In this document: positions 63,106 to 64,000 of the stretch, piece by piece | How the letters are laid out: every line of letters begins with the position of its first letter | How positions within the stretch are numbered: position 1 is the first letter of the stretch | Source: Tepidibacter aestuarii | GTDB lineage: Bacteria > Bacillota > Clostridia > Peptostreptococcales > Peptostreptococcaceae | Direction of reading: 5' to 3' | DNA length: 64,000 bases | Assembly (NCBI RefSeq): GCF_934924865.1 | Contig: NZ_OW235315.1 | Location: 2,418,001 to 2,482,000 of the forward strand | Made by a program: the position numbers and the translations under genes | The notes under the pieces: generated by a model | Database searches by the model: none | What the model saw: the letters and a program-made list of their open reading frames with translations, nothing else | Told to the model about the DNA's origin: nothing

Positions 63106-64000
63106 ATGAATACTCTTTATATTGTAATGCCAAGTGCATCACAAGAATTCAAATCATTTATACATAGTCTAACTGACGATTTGAATACTATATTTATTGA
63201 AGAAGAATCAAACTTACCCGATCTTAAAAATAAAAAAATATTATTTGCATTAGAGCTTGATGATTGTGGGTTTAACAATACTTTATTCTCTATAATATCT
63301 AAATTATATAAAAGAGGAAAAGACTCTTTAAATAACTCAAGTGCAATATTAATAGTTCAAAGTCCAAATGAATTATACACAAAGAGTTTATCCCAAAATA
63401 TAATATTTCTACTAAATCAAATAGGGTGTTCATTTATAGGGCACCCCCTAGTTGAAGCTACTAAAGACTTAAATAACTTCATGACATGGAAGAAAAGATT
63501 AAACCTTGAGCTTGATAATATATATTTTCAGCGATCTAAAAAACTAATTAAAAATTTTATGAAGAAACACTACGAGCGTATAGAAAATCCGAATATACTA
63601 GCACTTCACGCTAGCTCTTATGAGACGTCTAATACATTGATGCTTTGGAATATGGTAAAAGAAAATCTAACTAACTGCACAATAAACGAATTTCACGTTG
63701 AAAATGGAACAATAACAGATTGTAAGGGATGTTCTTATATAGCATGTAAACACTACAGCGAAAATGACAGTTGTTTTTACGGAGGAACTATAACTAAAGA
63801 GCTCTTACCTAGTATAAAAAAAGCTGATTGTATAATATGGATATGCCCAAACTACAACGATGCTATATCTGCTAAGCTTATGGCAGTTATAAATAGACTT
63901 ACTGTTCTTTATAGAAAAATGAAATTTTACGATAAAAGTATATTTTCTATAATAGTTTCTGGAAACTCAGGAAGTGACTCAGTAGTAAAACAACTTATAG
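63106..64000 (+). CDS. Flavodoxin-like/Fe-S flavoprotein, runs off the window
   Basis: At least 298 codons, open at the window end. Starts MNTLYIVMPSASQEFK after GAGGGAAG. Residues ~1-155 are an unknown domain; from ~165 the fold resembles NADPH-dependent FMN reductases (ILALHASSYETSNTLMLWNMV), with a Cys cluster C-x2-C-x4-C-x8-C (DCKGCSYIACKHYSENDSC) and IIWICPNYNDAISAKL as in iron-sulfur flavoproteins. Third gene of the operon, 24 nt after the MDH-like gene. Would supply electrons to the pathway. Confidence 0.72.
   Translation, partial: MNTLYIVMPSASQEFKSFIHSLTDDLNTIFIEEESNLPDLKNKKILFALELDDCGFNNTLFSIISKLYKRGKDSLNNSSAILIVQSPNELYTKSLSQNIIFLLNQIGCSFIGHPLVEATKDLNNFMTWKKRLNLELDNIYFQRSKKLIKNFMKKHYERIENPNILALHASSYETSNTLMLWNMVKENLTNCTINEFHVENGTITDCKGCSYIACKHYSENDSCFYGGTITKELLPSIKKADCIIWICPNYNDAISAKLMAVINRLTVLYRKMKFYDKSIFSIIVSGNSGSDSVVKQLI

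Overview
The window is AT-rich, densely packed chromosomal DNA from a spore-forming, anaerobic, low-GC Firmicute of the class Clostridia. Evidence is the strong AGGAGG/AAGGGGG ribosome binding sites, frequent TTG/GTG starts, spore-coat genes (CotE-like, two CotS-family kinase-like proteins, CotSA-like glycosyltransferase, SpoVB-like flippase, YtvI-like protein), late mother-cell-like promoters and Gram-positive riboswitch classes. Peptostreptococcaceae (a Tepidibacter-like genus) is a guess. I see no prophage, transposase, CRISPR array, rRNA or tRNA.

Layout. 1-6 kb: glycosyltransferase, unknown protein, small Cys-rich protein, SpoVB-like flippase, CapF-like enzyme, uracil-DNA glycosylase. 5.86-6.09 kb: a structured non-coding RNA on the minus strand. 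7-12 kb: histidine-degradation operon hutU-ftcD-hutI-fchA. 12-20 kb: UDP-sugar dehydrogenase, inverted-repeat element, CotS/glycosyltransferase operon, sugar epimerase and CotE-like coat protein. 19.7-22.6 kb: a DnaB-like ATPase with a BTAD-type regulator. 22.7-25.6 kb: hutH and a LacI-family regulator. 25.7-27.4 kb: four tandem copies of a 53-residue hydrophobic Cys/Trp protein plus a relative, most with sigma-K-like promoters. 27.5-31.7 kb: acpP, then a SAM riboswitch and metY-hom-metA. 31.7-39.7 kb: housekeeping genes (nucleoid protein, RluA, NAD kinase, YfcE, PII-like, DUF1294, PepT, YtvI-like, CNNM/CorC). 39.8-43 kb: bioY-thiolase-acyl ligase operon behind a BirA-like operator. 43-48 kb: a DUF3798-type ABC importer. 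48-52 kb: small siroheme reductase-like protein and an alanine/glycine symporter with a glycine riboswitch; further upstream a second glycine riboswitch with no gene of its own, plus two copies of a ~120-bp repeat. 52-57 kb: Rossmann-chemoreceptor fusion and a divergent type II topoisomerase pair. 57-64 kb: an operon of a 1618-residue HD/helical-repeat/nucleotidyltransferase/PRTase-like fusion, an MDH/LDH-like protein and a Cys-containing flavoprotein that runs off the window.

How genes work together. Histidine degradation is complete (HutH, HutU, HutI, FtcD, FchA) but split into two loci, with a LacI-type regulator beside hutH. MetA (predicted acetyl-CoA-specific), Hom and MetY form a direct-sulfhydrylation methionine branch under SAM control. 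Sugar-nucleotide and glycosyltransferase genes sit among coat genes, suggesting spore-surface glycan synthesis. The best candidates for undescribed biology are the 57-64 kb operon, the tandem sporulation-type small proteins, and the biotin-linked operon whose thiolase lacks its second catalytic Cys.
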